A DNA stretch of 64,000 bases, taken from contig OX465598.1 of NCBI GenBank assembly GCA_950022295.1, positions 68,060,001-68,124,000 on the forward strand, in the 5' to 3' direction. Under the pieces are notes generated by a model. It worked only from the letters and a program-made list of their open reading frames with translations, was not told where the DNA came from and did not search any database. This DNA comes from Bromus sterilis (lineage: Eukaryota > Streptophyta > Magnoliopsida > Poales > Poaceae). Below, in pieces: positions 1 through 11,654 of the stretch. The position numbers and the translations under genes are program-made. How positions within the stretch are numbered: the first letter of the stretch is position 1; each line of letters starts with the position of its first letter.

Positions 1-778
1 AACCGGAGAACATGCAATAATTACTTAAGAACAAAAATATAAGAGATAAGAACCAAATATATTACTCAATCACAATCTGAACATAATCTCATAATCCATA
101 AGATCCCATCAAACTCAGCATAGCAACAGCAGAAAGATTACAAAAGTGCCTCGATCATGTAGGGCATCTCACGAGGTCTAAACCATGAAGAACAAAGAGG
201 GGAGGAGAACATCACATAGCTACTGATCACGGACCCATGGTCCAAAGGAAACTACTCACGACACATCCGGGAAGCATCCATGGTGGAGAGGATACTCCCG
301 GAGGTCGGCCCTCCCTCCGGCAGGCTGCCGGGAAGAGGTTTGCTGGTGCTCCCGATCTCGGAAGCGCAGCGGCGGCGGAACAGAGGCGAGATCGCAAAAA
401 AGGGTTCTGGCCTCGAGGGTTTCTCGTCACGGAGAATATATAGGCGAAGGGGCGCAGCCAGGGGGCCACCAGGGGTCCAGGCGCCCCCTGGCGCGGCCAG
501 CCCCTGGTGGTGGCCCTCTGGCCCCACCTAGGTTCATCTGGAGGTTCTTCTGCGCTGATTTTTTCTCTGTTTTTCCCGAATTTTTGGAGCACTTTTTGTA
601 TGGGGGAAAACTGAAATAGAAAAACAGCAGAAAACAGGAACTGGCACTAGGGTGCACTGAGTTAATAGGTTAGTACAAATATGATCAAAAGTGTATGAAA
701 GTGTATCTAGATCATAGCAGTATCACACAAAACATGCATGGAGCAAGCAGAAATTATAGATACGTTTTAGACGTATCA
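1..778 (-). repeat. 3' LTR (partial) of the Athila-like element
   Basis: Aligns to 6655-7462 with few substitutions. The inner edge is the terminal TGATACG read on the minus strand (ends at 778). A TATA-like run (433-443) and a GC-rich stretch with GCGCGGCC match the other copy. Relative to the right LTR it lacks about 30 bp near 7157-7187. The outer end lies outside the window. Confidence 0.88.
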
Positions 779-3618
779 AAATCCCCAAGCTTAATTCAGT
801 CTCGTCCTCGAGTAGTTAAATGATAACAGCATAATTTCTGTGGTGACATGCTAGCAACCATATAAGAACTTTGAAAAGTAAAGCAATCAAGGTTAGAGAT
901 TCAATTCAAGTCATAACATGCAAGAGTCTATATTAGCATTGAAACAAGTAACAAAAGAACATTAGGTGCAAGAGCTCTCGCTGTCCGTGACTCGAATGTC
1001 TCCAAATGGTGTTTGCGTGCAAGAAGGGGGATAGGGAATACGAGAAAAATATTTATTTGTTTAGAACTCAATCTACTAAAGTTTCACACTTGGTCTTTTT
1101 CTGGAATCTTATCTTGACTCGTCCCTAGACCACTAGCCAGGTACAAGTCAATTTGATCCACTCCTTTTTCAATATTTTGAGCACTCATGCAATGGATGAG
1201 CGTAAGCACGAGAGTTGACACTTAGGATGGCAAAGAGAGAAGTACGAAGGAGGAGGAGGAAGACAAAAAAGAATGAGAAAGGATCACATCAATGAGGACA
1301 ATCATAGGCAAGAGATGGCAAATAATAGATATGATGTGAGGAGTTGGGATTGCCATGCAACGGATGCACATATGAGCTAGTAAGCTCTCCAATGGAACTA
1401 GTGGGGGTGCATCTAACTTGCTCGCTCATGAAGACCTAGAGCTCGTTTGAGGAGGCTCATCCTTGGAATATGCAAGACAAGTTCTACAGTGTGAAGGTCC
1501 CCACATAGCTATATGCATAATGATCATCTCTATGGAGTACAAGGATATAAAGGGAGTACTAGTGTGGATCTCTCAAAAGGATAGTAGTGTAGCCCCTTTC
1601 TCTCTTTTCATTTCTTTTTTTATCTTTTTTCTATTTTTGTGTATTTTTTTGGGCTCAATGGCTCTTTCTATTAAACTCTCATTTGTCCTCTTTGGGATCT
1701 TTTATTGTGTCCACTTTGGGATCTTTTCCTCAATTAAGGGCAACACTCTATTTTACAAGAAGGTAAAGGAGATCTTTCACACTTTACAAGGTACTCGAAA
1801 TCTTAAAGAAGATGTAGCTATCATGATGTATGCAATGTATGTCGCTGCCAGTGTAGCAGGAACATGTATGACATGAAGATCAAGTCATGAAGAGGTGGAA
1901 GTTGCATGGCAATATATCTCGGAAAGGCTATGGAAATGCCTTGATAGGTAGGTATGGTGGCTGTTTTGAGGAAAGATATAAGGAGGCTTATGATGAAAGA
2001 GTGTATCATGCCAAGGGTTTGGATTTACCGGCGAAGGTGGACACCAACTCTCGGAGTGAGAAGGAAATGCACGGCACGGGAGAGGCTAGCAAAATATGGG
2101 AAGGTGGAAGTGTCAACTTTCAATACTTACATTAGTCTGAACAACTCATGCACTTATTATCGGTAACTCTCAATCTAATAAGAAGGTTCACAAAGAGACA
2201 AGTACCCCGAGGAGGAGTGTATGGGGGTTTGGTTATCCTTGCGCATCCTCGACTCATGGTACGTGAGTGTACTCTAATATTCGATCCCTCCAAAGATTAG
2301 TGATCCATCTAGTAGTTAGAGTTCTCAACTAGTTTTTGTAGGTTTTGAAAATACACACGGATTGCCCAAAATACGACACCTATCACTAATAGGCTAGAGC
2401 TCTTGACACCAAAAGTTCTGACGTTACTCCCATCAATACCTCAAAACTATTGCAAGTTACTAATAGAATTAAATAGCAACCTCAATTACCTACTTCCAAG
2501 ACAAAACACAACTCAGTGCAACAACCAACTCTCTTAACAAGATAATCATGAAAACTAAAGAGAGTTCCAGCAAGAAACTAAACAAAATCCAAGGCTCTTG
2601 CTAAAGACAAACTAAGAATAAAACTAAACATGGCAGCAGCTACGAAAATATAAAGAACACACAACAACAAAAAGATAAGCAGGAAAAATCCTATGATGTG
2701 TTCTAGATTGGAGTGAAGCGTGTTTCTCTCCCACACAAAGTAAGATGGGGTCTAACTTGTTATGAACAACAAGCAAAACTAAAGAAATCTAAAAATAAAA
2801 CCTAAGAGCGAGACGCTCCAAGCATAGCACATAACACATGAAGTGATAAAAATATAGTGAGACGAAGGATGAACTGATGATTGTTGATGGAGAAGGGGAT
2901 GCACGGGGGCATACCCAAGCTTAGATGCTTGAGTCTCCTTGAATATTTATTGGGGATGCATGGGGGCATCCCCAAGCTTGAGCGCTTGACACTCCTCGAT
3001 CTTCTTTCATCATCTTCCATCACACACTTGAAAACTCCCTTCATACATAACTCATCATAAGCTGATTAGATAGGTTAGTACCCTTAATAAAATAATTTTT
3101 CCCCACTGGATATAAAGATATTCTTGAAGAGCTACTGTTTCTCAAGAGTGCCAAAAAGTTTTTGCAAAGAAAAAGCAAGCTTAAGGTTTGCAAAAGTGAA
3201 GAGAGGAAAAACGTGGTAGAATCTGTGAGAAAAACAAAACAACAGGTAGTAGAGAATTTTTTCGGGGCACTTCTGCAACTCAAATCAAAAAACTTAGAAC
3301 ATACGAAAGTTTCACAATTGTATAGAGCATGCTGTCAAAACAATTCAGATCAAATAGATGATCTGGTGATTTTTATTTGAATTTTTCTGTCAAGGGACAG
3401 AATCTGTTTTCTGGACAGCATGTCACAACTTTTGCTTCCCTTATCATAAGAGGCTATATCTTGGCACAAAGCTGAAAAATAAAGATACAATGATGTGGCT
3501 ACAGTAGTAACAAACATCAAGACACAAAAAAAGAAAAAAGAAACCTAATTCGTTGTGGGCTGCCTCCCAAAAGCGCTTTCTTTTATGCCTTTAAGCTAGG
3601 CATGATGCAAAAGAAGAA
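779..3618 (-). other. 3' non-coding part of the Athila-like element with polypurine tract
   Basis: No frame here resembles pol or an envelope-like protein; the short open frames (e.g. 1463-1876 plus) look like AT-rich chance frames. Directly next to the LTR (779-791) the minus strand reads AAGCTTGGGGATTT, a plausible polypurine tract. Variants of the same AAGCTTGGG motif recur at 2894-2990. Confidence 0.7.
2894..2990 (-). repeat. imperfect tandem repeat containing a hairpin and polypurine-tract-like motif
   Basis: Two copies about 58 bp apart each carry GGGGATGCA, GGGGGCAT and CCCAAGCTT. The second copy folds into a perfect 8-bp stem (2952-2959 with 2966-2973) around a 6-nt loop. On the element's sense strand each copy contains AAGCTTGGG, the core of the polypurine tract at 779-791. 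Confidence 0.7.
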
Positions 3619-5654
3619 TCAAGTTTTATCAAGAGAAAGAGAATAACTAGCCCGAGTAACAGACTCAAAAGGTAAGTTGATTTTCTTTCTAGGGAAGTGT
3701 TCCATCCCTTTCTTGAGAGGGAATCGGAATTTTATATTCCCCTCTTTCATGTCAATAACCGCACCAACGGTGCGAAGAAAAGGACGTCCCAAAATAATTG
3801 GACACAAAGGTTCACACTCTATATCCATAACAATAAAATCAACGGGAACATAGTTGTCATTGACAATGATAAGAACATCGTCGATCTTCCCCAAAGGTTT
3901 CTTTACGGAAGAATCAACAAGACGAACACCAAAAGAACAAGGCTCAAAGGGCTTCAATTCAAACATATCATATATTCTTTTGGGCATAACGGAGGTACTA
4001 GCTCCAACATCACATAAAGCATAGCAAGAGAATTTATTTAATTTAATTTTGATCATAGGGTCCCAACCATCATCTAGCTTCCTTGGTATGGAGGCTTCTA
4101 CTCTAAGCTTCTCCACCCTAGCTTTGATGAGAGCATTTGTGATATGCTCTGTGAAGGCAAGATTAAGTGTGCTAGTGTGGGGGTCTCTAGACATTTTGTG
4201 TAGCGAGCTAATAACTTCTGAGAGGGTGCAACTATGAAAATCAATATCACTACTATCAAAGGTGGTAATAGTGTCGTCTAGGCTCACTTGTTTGAAACCC
4301 TCGATGTTCATAGGAGTTTCTTCATCTTCGGTTGAGGTTTTAGCATCACCATTAATAGGTCCAACGGGACTAGGAGTGCATTGGGTGCTAATAGTTTGGG
4401 TGTCCTCAACAATTTGGATAGTGGCAACTGTGTGGTGTGTAGGAAGGCTCTTAATTCTATCCTCTTCCTCTTTTTCTCTAGCCCACCTTTCTTTAAGTTT
4501 AGCCATCATCCTAATATTTTCATTAATTTGCAATTGGATAGCATTAATAGGAGTGGCCTTATTCTCCTCAAGGGGATAGGTTCTAATTTTAAGCATCTCA
4601 ATATCAAGGGCTAAGCTTTCTACCTTCAAAGAGAGATTATCTAATTTAGCTAATTTCTCCTCTACATTTTTATTGAAGGCTTTTTGGGTGGTGATAAAGT
4701 CTCTAAGCATGCTTTCTAATTCAGAAGAGGGGTTCCTGTTGCTAGGGTAGGTGTTGTTGTTCCCATAGTTGGATGGAAACGGTCTAGGATTGCTAGAAAA
4801 ATTACCCCTATAAGCATTGTTGTTGAAGTTGTTTCTAGCAATAAAGTTCACATCTACTTGTTCTTGGGCAACCAAAGAATTTAAAGGGACATCACGAGGA
4901 TCAATAGAGGGTTGCTTGGTAAGTAGAGACATAATTAAGTCAACTTTTTCATTGAGGGAGGTAATTTCCTCGACAGAGTTTACCTTTCTACCTGTTGGAG
5001 CGCGTTCGGTGTGCCATTGGGAATAATTGGTCATCATCTCATCGAGAAGCTTCCTGGCAGCACCAAGTGTAGTTGACATAAAGGTTCCTCCCGCGGCCGA
5101 ATCTAACTGGTTCCGCGAGGTAAAGTTCAAGCCTGCATAAAAAGTCTGGATAACCATCCAAGTAGTCAAACCATGTGTAGGGCATTTCTTAACAAGAGAT
5201 TTCATTCGTTCCCAAGCTTGGCCAACGTGTTCATTATCCAATTGCTTAAAATTCATAATGTTACTCCTCAATTGGATAATTTTAGCAGGTGGGTAGTACT
5301 TCCCTATAAAAGCATCTTTGCACTTATCCCAAGAATCTATGCTATTCCTAGGCAAAGATTGAAACCAGATTTTAGCTTCTCCCCTTAAAGAGAAAGGAAA
5401 GAGCTTGAGCTTAACAATATCACCTTCTACTTCTTTATACTTTTGCATATCACATAATTCAACACAACTGTTCAAGTGTAAAGAAGCATCATCTCCAGCA
5501 CCAGAGAATTGATCTCTCATAACAAGGTTTAGCAAGGCAGGTTTAATTTCATAAGAGGTAGTTGAAGTGGCACGTGTGGCAATGGGGTGCAGATAAAGTC
5601 TTGGTTGTTGTGACTAGTGAAGTCACACAACTTGGTGTTTTCAGTGGAACCCAT
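3619..5654 (-). pseudogene. Athila-type gag-protease polyprotein, frameshifted near the start
   Basis: A 638-residue open frame runs from 5535 down to 3619. Its N-terminal third is a retrotransposon gag (capsid-like) region with the LFPFSLRGEAKIWF and SWDKCKDAFIGKYYPP type motifs; then comes a low-complexity Asn-rich part; the C-terminal part is a retropepsin with the active-site block LCDVGASTSVMP and the flap/helix block IILGRPFLRT. The protein should start at the ATG at 5654 (MGSTENTK), but a one-base shift somewhere near 5535-5600 puts that start in another frame. Gag would form the particle and the protease would process it. There is no downstream pol. A zinc knuckle is not obvious. Confidence 0.85.
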
Positions 5655-5791
5655 AGCAGCAGCAAGTGTGGCAGATTTTTTTTTGTGATTTTTGATATAG
5701 GACACAAAGATAAAAACTGAAAGGTAAACTAACAAGACTAAAAAACAAAGGTAAAGGGTAGTGTTCAACTCCCCTATCTTAGCACTCGGAG

Positions 5792-5809
5792 TCCCCAGCA
5801 ACGGCGCCA
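5792..5809 (-). other. primer binding site, tRNA-Asp type
   Basis: The minus strand reads TGGCGCCGTTGCTGGGGA, complementary to the 3' end of plant tRNA-Asp (GTC) with one mismatch. It lies 11 bp inside the 5' LTR edge, as expected for first-strand priming. tRNA-Asp priming is known for Athila-lineage elements. Confidence 0.85.
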
Positions 5810-5820
5810 GAAATTTTTCT

Positions 5821-7462
5821 TGATGTGCGAGGTGATGATAGTGATTTCTCGCCCTTCGTTGGTAAACCCCAAGTGGAAGGTGTGATGTAGCACAACAGCA
5901 AATTTCCCTCAGTAAAGATACCAAGGTTTGTCTCCAGTAGGACTCCGGAGATGATAAGTAGGTGTCAGCGGCGCAACTGACGTGGACCTGCACACAGACA
6001 CAAATAACTTTGTTCCCAACGAAGTTCAGAGAGGTTGTCACTCTCTCCGGTCTTGTTGTTCACAAATGATCAAACACAAGGGATAATGTTAGCAACTGAA
6101 AGTAAAAGCAGAAAAGTAAATGAGCGTGGAAACAGTGATGAGGATATGGACCGGGATACGTGATGTTCACTAGTGATGTCTCTCTCCCAAAAGACGATAA
6201 AACAGCTATGCGAGGTGAACAAATTACAGAAGGGCAATTGACAGGATTATGAACGCACCACAATTCGAACTATGCTACAAAAGAAAGGAAGAGGCTCAAA
6301 AGCATGGGCTGAACGCCAAAATAAGTAGACCGAAATCCAACTGCATCTACTACTAATCATCCACCTTGAGATACCTATCCAGAACATCTCGCTGGTATTA
6401 AGTTGCGAGCCCCACCCAAAGTGTAAGCCCAAAGCAACAGACAACTGCATTAAAAAGCACTTTGCGTAAAGTAAACAATCCTTGTGACCGCGGTTACAAG
6501 CACCGTTGTTTTCTCCCTTGTGACAACAACACATCCCCTAGACTCATGTTTCTGTCACTCAAGCGTGTCATCAGGGGGCATGAACCCACAATCGAGCATA
6601 ACGTTCCCTCTTGGGGTTACTACCTACTACTTGGCCAAAGCAATAAACAACAATAGAGAACATGCAAGAATTACTTAAGAACAAAAATATAAGAGATAAG
6701 AACCAAATATATTACTCAATCACAATCTGAACATAATCTCATAATCCATTAGATCCCATCAAACTCAGCATAGCAACAGCAGAAAGATTACAAAAGTGCC
6801 TCGATCATGTAGGGCAGCTCACGAGGTCTAAACCATGAAGAACAAAGAGGGGAGGAGAACATCACATAGCTACTGATCACGGACCCATGGTACAAAGGAA
6901 ACTACTCACGACACATCCGGGAAGCATCCATGGTGGAGAGGAGACTCCCGGAGGTCGGCCCTCCCTCCGGCAGGGTGCCGGGAAGAGGTCTGCTGGTGCT
7001 CTCGATCTCGGAAGCGCGGCGGCGGAGGAACAGAGGCGAGATCGCGAAAAAGGGTTCTGGCCTCGAGGGTTTCTCGTCACGGAGAATATATAGGCGAAGG
7101 GGGCAGCCAGGGGGGCCACCAGGGGTCCAGGCGCCCCCCTGGCGCGGCCAGCCCCTGCGGCGCGCCACTAGGGCGCCTGGGCCCCTGGTGGTGGCCCTCT
7201 GGCCCCACCTAGGTTCATCTGGAAGGTTCTTCTGAGCTGATTTTTTATCTGATTTTTCCCGAATTTTTGGAGCACTTTTTATATGGGGGAAAACTGAAAT
7301 AGAAAAACAGCAGAAAACAGGAACTGGCACTGTGGTGCACCGAGTTAATAGGTTAGTTCAAATATGATCAAAAGTGTATGAAAGTGTATCTAGATCATAG
7401 CAATATCACACAAAATAATGCATGGAGCAAGCAGAAATTATAGATACGTTTTGGACGTATCA
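5821..7462 (-). repeat. 5' LTR (1642 bp) of the Athila-like element
   Basis: Bounded by TG/CA: on the minus strand it begins TGATACGTCC and ends GCACATCA. A TATA-like sequence (7083-7093, CTATATATTC on the minus strand) precedes GC-rich transcribed sequence. The same LTR family recurs on the plus strand at 50343 and 50989. Confidence 0.87.
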
Positions 7463-8731
7463 CCAACCATATTAATGCCTTTTGCTTACACATGTTCCCT
7501 TATCCATAAATCCTTTGATGGTCTACAGAACCTTTTATTTTGCCTCAAGGATGGAAGGAAGGTATCGTTCCAGCATTTGGTCCATTTCACTCCATCATCA
7601 AGTATGGGGGAGGTGTAACTCTCATATATTTTTTATTGACTAGTTAAAACTTCCGTCAAAATATTTTTGGCATGAAAGATACTGATTTTCCCTCACCGCA
7701 CCATGAGCTTGTACGGTTACAAAGGGGAAGCTTTTGAATAAATTTCGAGATGTCACAAGAAAGTTTAAGTTAGGAGTGGCCGGTAAATACCACATATAGG
7801 TAGGTATGGTGGACTCAATTGGAACAGTTGGATTTAGAAAGGTGATTGTGGAAGCACAAGAAGAATTCCTCTTGGTGCTGGAGGAAGTCTAGCAAAAGTC
7901 GGGGAAGCGACCAACCAGAGAGAATAACAGTCATAATCATGCAGAGCGAGAAAGAAACATTGAATCGGGAATGAAAGTGATATAACTCACCCTGAAGTAA
8001 AAAGATCATCAAGGAAGAACATACTTTTTAGTCTTAGCATGCGTGAACATGTGCCAAGTCAATCCAAGAATCCCCCGGAGCGAAATACCACTTCAATATA
8101 CCACACCATCAACAATGCAATGCATGTCAATCATCTCAAGCAACACATTATAAACTCTAGCCATTTGAGACTAACCACAAAGAAAGCATGAACCACTGGG
8201 AAAGCATTGTAAACATAGCACTATGTCGCTACAAGCTGGTCTCTAATCATAAGTACATGCATATGTACAAAAGTAGAAACAAAAAGAGTTCATACCGGCT
8301 TTCCTTGTTGCATCCCTTCCGTCGATCTTCGTCATTACTGCCTTGTCACTTGCACAATCAAACGTAGGAAATTATAATCATCACGGACTCGAGCTGAACT
8401 CTGACACAAAGAAAACTAAAGAGCAAAGGAAACATAATTTTTTTGGGGTTTTTTAAAGATTTAACGAAAGCAAAAGAAAGGAGAAATATTTTTGGGTTTT
8501 TGCAAACTAAAAGAACAAAGAAGAACAGGCAAAAACTTGCAAAAAGATAAAAGCGAACCAACGGTAGATACAATGGAAAGGGGAGGAGATCACGTACTCC
8601 CCCAAGCTTAGGCTTTTGGCCTAAGTTGGTCTCTTCTACTGCGGTCCCGAGGAGCCTCCTGCTCCGGGGTAATGGTAATCCCAAGGGTTGTATGACTCCT
8701 CCGGTGCGTACACAGAAGTCCTCGGATCCTC
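7463..8731 (-). other. left arm: 3' non-coding region downstream of the ORF1-like frame
   Basis: Matches 14615-15851 inverted. It contains the purine tract near 8600-8612 (AAGCTTGGGGGAG on the minus strand) just after the ORF1-like stop, then AT-rich sequence with no credible gene. A second GGGGGAGG-type tract lies at about 7601-7612. Confidence 0.75.
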
Positions 8732-9862
8732 CTACGTGGAAGAAGAAGGTCCCGCCCCCCATCCAGAGGAAGACCCTTCACCCCAGGGGGTGACTGTCTC
8801 CTCCTGAACGGGCGGATACACGACGCGCTCGTCCTCGTCTGGCTCGACCCCCTCCGTGGGGTCGTGAAACTGGTATCTCCCCGTGATCTCATCAAACTCG
8901 GTCACTGAAAAACGATATCCATTCCTGCGAGAAAAATCAAACACAAGTGGTGCAGGTAGACGGACAGTGCGTGCCACACCGTCTTTAAACCCCAAAATAT
9001 AATCAAGTGTATAGCGGTCAGAGGTCTTAGTAACAAAGAAATGCCTCTTCATGACAGCCAAGTCAAGGCTAACAAAAGGAAAGATTGTATCCTCTGGGCG
9101 CGGTTCTCCTTGGAGAAACTGCAAAAGAAGTGTGGCATAGACGCCACCAATGTGGTCCCCCTTGTTACTATTAGTAGCAAGGCGTTTCGCAATAAGCGAA
9201 CCCACATGATACTCGTGCTTCCCTGAGAGGGCATTCACCATGATAGCAGTATCAGGCGTAGAAGTGTTGCTCGTGTTGTCTCGAGCCAACACTCCTCTAG
9301 CAATATAATAGGAGAAATACCTGAGGTGAGGGAACATAATGTTGGAAATCTTCTGACGGTTGGATGCCCTCACTTCAGTGTTACAGAACGAGTCGAGGGT
9401 GTTGAGTGCAACAGTTTGGACATTTTTCCTCTTTTTCTTCTCGACCAAGCCTGGCAAACCTAAAGCTTCACAAAATATACTCATAGGCATGGTCAGCAAT
9501 CTTTCATAATGTCGAAACACCAAAGTATCATTGTCAGAATAAAACCTGAAACTGTTAACAAAAATAGCGGTGAGTGTCTCGTGCTGTGGTACACGGCTCG
9601 TAACAAGCCGTGTCAAACCTGCATTGGCACACAGAGCATAAAACTCTTCTCGTATGCCGGCATCCTCCATGAAATCTTCGCATGGAAATGCCATGGCCCT
9701 CGCGGGTGTCGCGTCCAACATCTCTATGGGTACGATATCTTCATTGTAGCTCACCCTCGTGGTCAAAGGTGAAGCTGCAGAACGTGTAACATGGATAGAG
9801 CGCTCGGGTTTCTTCTTCCCAAGCCACTTTCCTAGCCTCTCCATTTCTGAAATTTTTAACAA
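8732..9862 (-). CDS. Athila ORF1-like retrotransposon protein (left arm, open)
   Basis: An uninterrupted 376-residue frame; the likely start is the internal Met at 9844 (MERLGKWLGKKKPERS), giving about 370 residues. It has a basic N-terminus, a central region with RYFSYYIARGVLARDN and GSLIAKRLATN motifs, and an acidic Glu/Pro/Ser-rich tail. The overall look is that of the plant-restricted Athila ORF1 family found in Athila-lineage gypsy elements; the function is unproven (an envelope-like role has been suggested for the position downstream of pol). Here it follows gag-protease with no pol between. It is about 80 percent identical to the broken copy at 13429-14614. The family assignment is from memory of sequence style. 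Confidence 0.6.
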   Translation of the reverse strand: MLKISEMERLGKWLGKKKPERSIHVTRSAASPLTTRVSYNEDIVPIEMLDATPARAMAFPCEDFMEDAGIREEFYALCANAGLTRLVTSRVPQHETLTAIFVNSFRFYSDNDTLVFRHYERLLTMPMSIFCEALGLPGLVEKKKRKNVQTVALNTLDSFCNTEVRASNRQKISNIMFPHLRYFSYYIARGVLARDNTSNTSTPDTAIMVNALSGKHEYHVGSLIAKRLATNSNKGDHIGGVYATLLLQFLQGEPRPEDTIFPFVSLDLAVMKRHFFVTKTSDRYTLDYILGFKDGVARTVRLPAPLVFDFSRRNGYRFSVTEFDEITGRYQFHDPTEGVEPDEDERVVYPPVQEETVTPWGEGSSSGWGAGPSSST

Positions 9863-10725
9863 TTCACAAAAACGAAGATTTAAGCAAAACTAGTTTGGGA
9901 AAAACATTCTACTTACTTTACCAAGGCTCAAACTAGCAACAAAACTTGAAAAATAAATTTCTACACAAACATTTAAGCTCAACTAAACAGCACCAAGAAC
10001 TACTAAATACTCACTAATGAAGCCACCAACTAGAAAACTAATTGGAGGGGTGAGGGAGTCAAATACCAGAGAGTATTTGTTCCAAATTTCAGCTCAAATG
10101 AGTGGTTGTAGAGGGAGATCGAAGTTCCGTGCTCAAGAACAGCAAGAACACGAAACCAGAGCAAGAACACGAGTTTTTGGGAGAAATGAGAGAGAGTGGA
10201 AGAAGAGATGCCAGCAGGGGGTGCCTGTGGGCCCCAGGAGGGTGGGTGGCGCGGCCAGGAGTTGGGCCGCGCCACCTGGCCTCCTGGGCCAGGGGTGGAC
10301 CCCCCAGGTCAGCCTCATGTGCCTCTTGATGGCTTTTTACCTGGAAATTTTGATTTTGATTTTTCTAGAATTTTCTGGGAAACTTCACTGTAGATAATTT
10401 TTCAAAGTTCAAAAAGCTGCAAAAACTTTCGTGAACTTGAGACAAAAGTTAGAACAAGTGAAGCTTTAAACACAAAAACTTGGGTACAACAAGGAGAATA
10501 AAAGCTAAAGGAAATGAAAACATAACAAGCTCAACTTTTTACCTATATAAAACATGCTAGCTAGCAAGGTTGATCAAGTCTTACCAACAACCTGTGGTAT
10601 ATAGCGCAGAAAGTCTCGCCTCTTATGAAGTGATCATTGCACTCTCACTTTAATGGACATTGTCCCCACCATAATTGTTTTGTATTTGTGGTATACATGT
10701 AGTGGAAAATCCCATTCTCCAATCT
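9863..10725 (-). other. left arm: spacer between gag-protease and ORF1-like frame
   Basis: No protein. On the minus strand it starts after the gag stop, passes a TATATA-containing stretch near 10597-10601, AT-rich sequence, then a GC-rich block (10200-10310) with GGCGCGGCC and CCTCCTGGG motifs like those in the LTRs, and reaches the ORF1-like start. The mirrored copy is 12547-13428. It could hold an internal promoter for the downstream frame, but nothing proves it. Confidence 0.6.
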
Positions 10726-11617
10726 TCACGGTCTCGATATTCTCCATGGATTAAGGCCATGCCTTTTGTCGATCTTCTTCGGAAAATACACCGTGTGTTC
10801 TTCGTCATTCACATTGAAGGTAGCCTTCCCTTTATTGCAATCAATAACAGAACCTGCGGTGTTAAGAAAAGGTCTGCCAAGGATAATGGACATGCTCCCA
10901 TCCTCGGGCATGTCAAGCACAACAAAATCAGTAAGTATTAAGCAATTGGCAACTTCAACAGGAACATCCTCACAAATATCGATCGGGACGGCCGTGGACT
11001 TGTCGGCCATCTGGAGGGAGATATCTGTAGGAATTAGTTTCTCTAAAAAAAGTATTTTGTAGAGAGAAAAGTGCATAACACTCACTCCTGCACCAAGATC
11101 ACATAAAGCGGTTCTAACATAATTATTTTTTAAGGAGCAAGGAATGGTGGGTATACCTGGGTTACCGAGCTTCTCAGGAATCTTGCCACTGAAAGAGTAG
11201 TTAGAAAGAATAGTAGATATTGCCTAATTAGGGACTTTTCTTTTATTAGTAACAATATCTTTGATATATTTAGAGTAAGGAGGTAACTTAATAGCATCAG
11301 TCAAAGGGATTTGAAGAAAAAGAGGTTTCATCCACTCACAAAACTTGTTGTAGTGCTCTTCTTCTTTGGTTTTGACGGACATGCTTGGGAAAGGCATGTG
11401 TTTCTGTACCCATGGTTCTCGTTCCTTCCCATGTCTCCTTGCAAGAAAGTCTTCTCTAGTATACTTCTTGCGCTTATCGGGTGTTTCTTCTTCACGAACC
11501 TCGGGTGGATCATTCTTTTCAACATCTTTTTCAGGTTCAGCACCGTCTTCAGTCTCAGCATTGGAGGTAGATATGTTGTTTGGATCAATAGCTTGTTCTT
11601 CTTCTTTTTCTTCTATA
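10726..11617 (-). pseudogene. gag-protease 3' part (left arm)
   Basis: Reads an acidic Glu/Lys-rich linker, the KYTREDF and REPWVQK blocks, then after a stop at 11224-11226 the retropepsin C-terminal half with SIILGRPFLNTAG. The protein ends at 10726. It is about 95 percent identical to the right-arm copy 11655-12546, which keeps the frame open through this point. Stops and frame loss mark it as dead. The upstream gag is absent because the fold-back centre truncates it. Confidence 0.8.
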
Positions 11618-11654
11618 GGATCATTGGAATTGTTAGCTTCCTTGTGTTTCTTCT
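11618..11654. other. 37-bp unpaired centre of the fold-back
   Basis: The arms end ...TTCTTCTATA (11617) and start TATAGAAGAA (11655). In the minus-strand gag frame the spacer continues the basic linker upstream of the arm, so it is native sequence of the left copy rather than foreign filler. Confidence 0.8.

Larger units (their letters stand above)
1..7462 (-). mobile_element. Athila-like gypsy LTR retrotransposon, gag-protease only
   Basis: The two LTR copies (1-778, cut by the window edge, and 5821-7462) match almost base for base where they overlap. The element reads right to left: 5' LTR, tRNA-Asp-type primer site, gag-protease frame, about 2.8 kb without coding sequence, polypurine tract, 3' LTR. 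No reverse transcriptase, RNase H or integrase is visible, so it would depend on a helper element. The right flank begins CCAAC (7463-7467), the expected 5-bp target duplication; its partner would lie left of the window. It interrupts the outer end of the left arm of the fold-back at 7463. Family naming (Sabrina/Erika-like) is a guess and is not asserted. Confidence 0.85.

Noticed and set aside
1463..2166. Small frames in the non-coding part of the Athila-like element, one with a hydrophobic stretch
   Set aside because: AT-rich chance frames without gag, pol or envelope features; the hydrophobic run comes from T-rich sequence.
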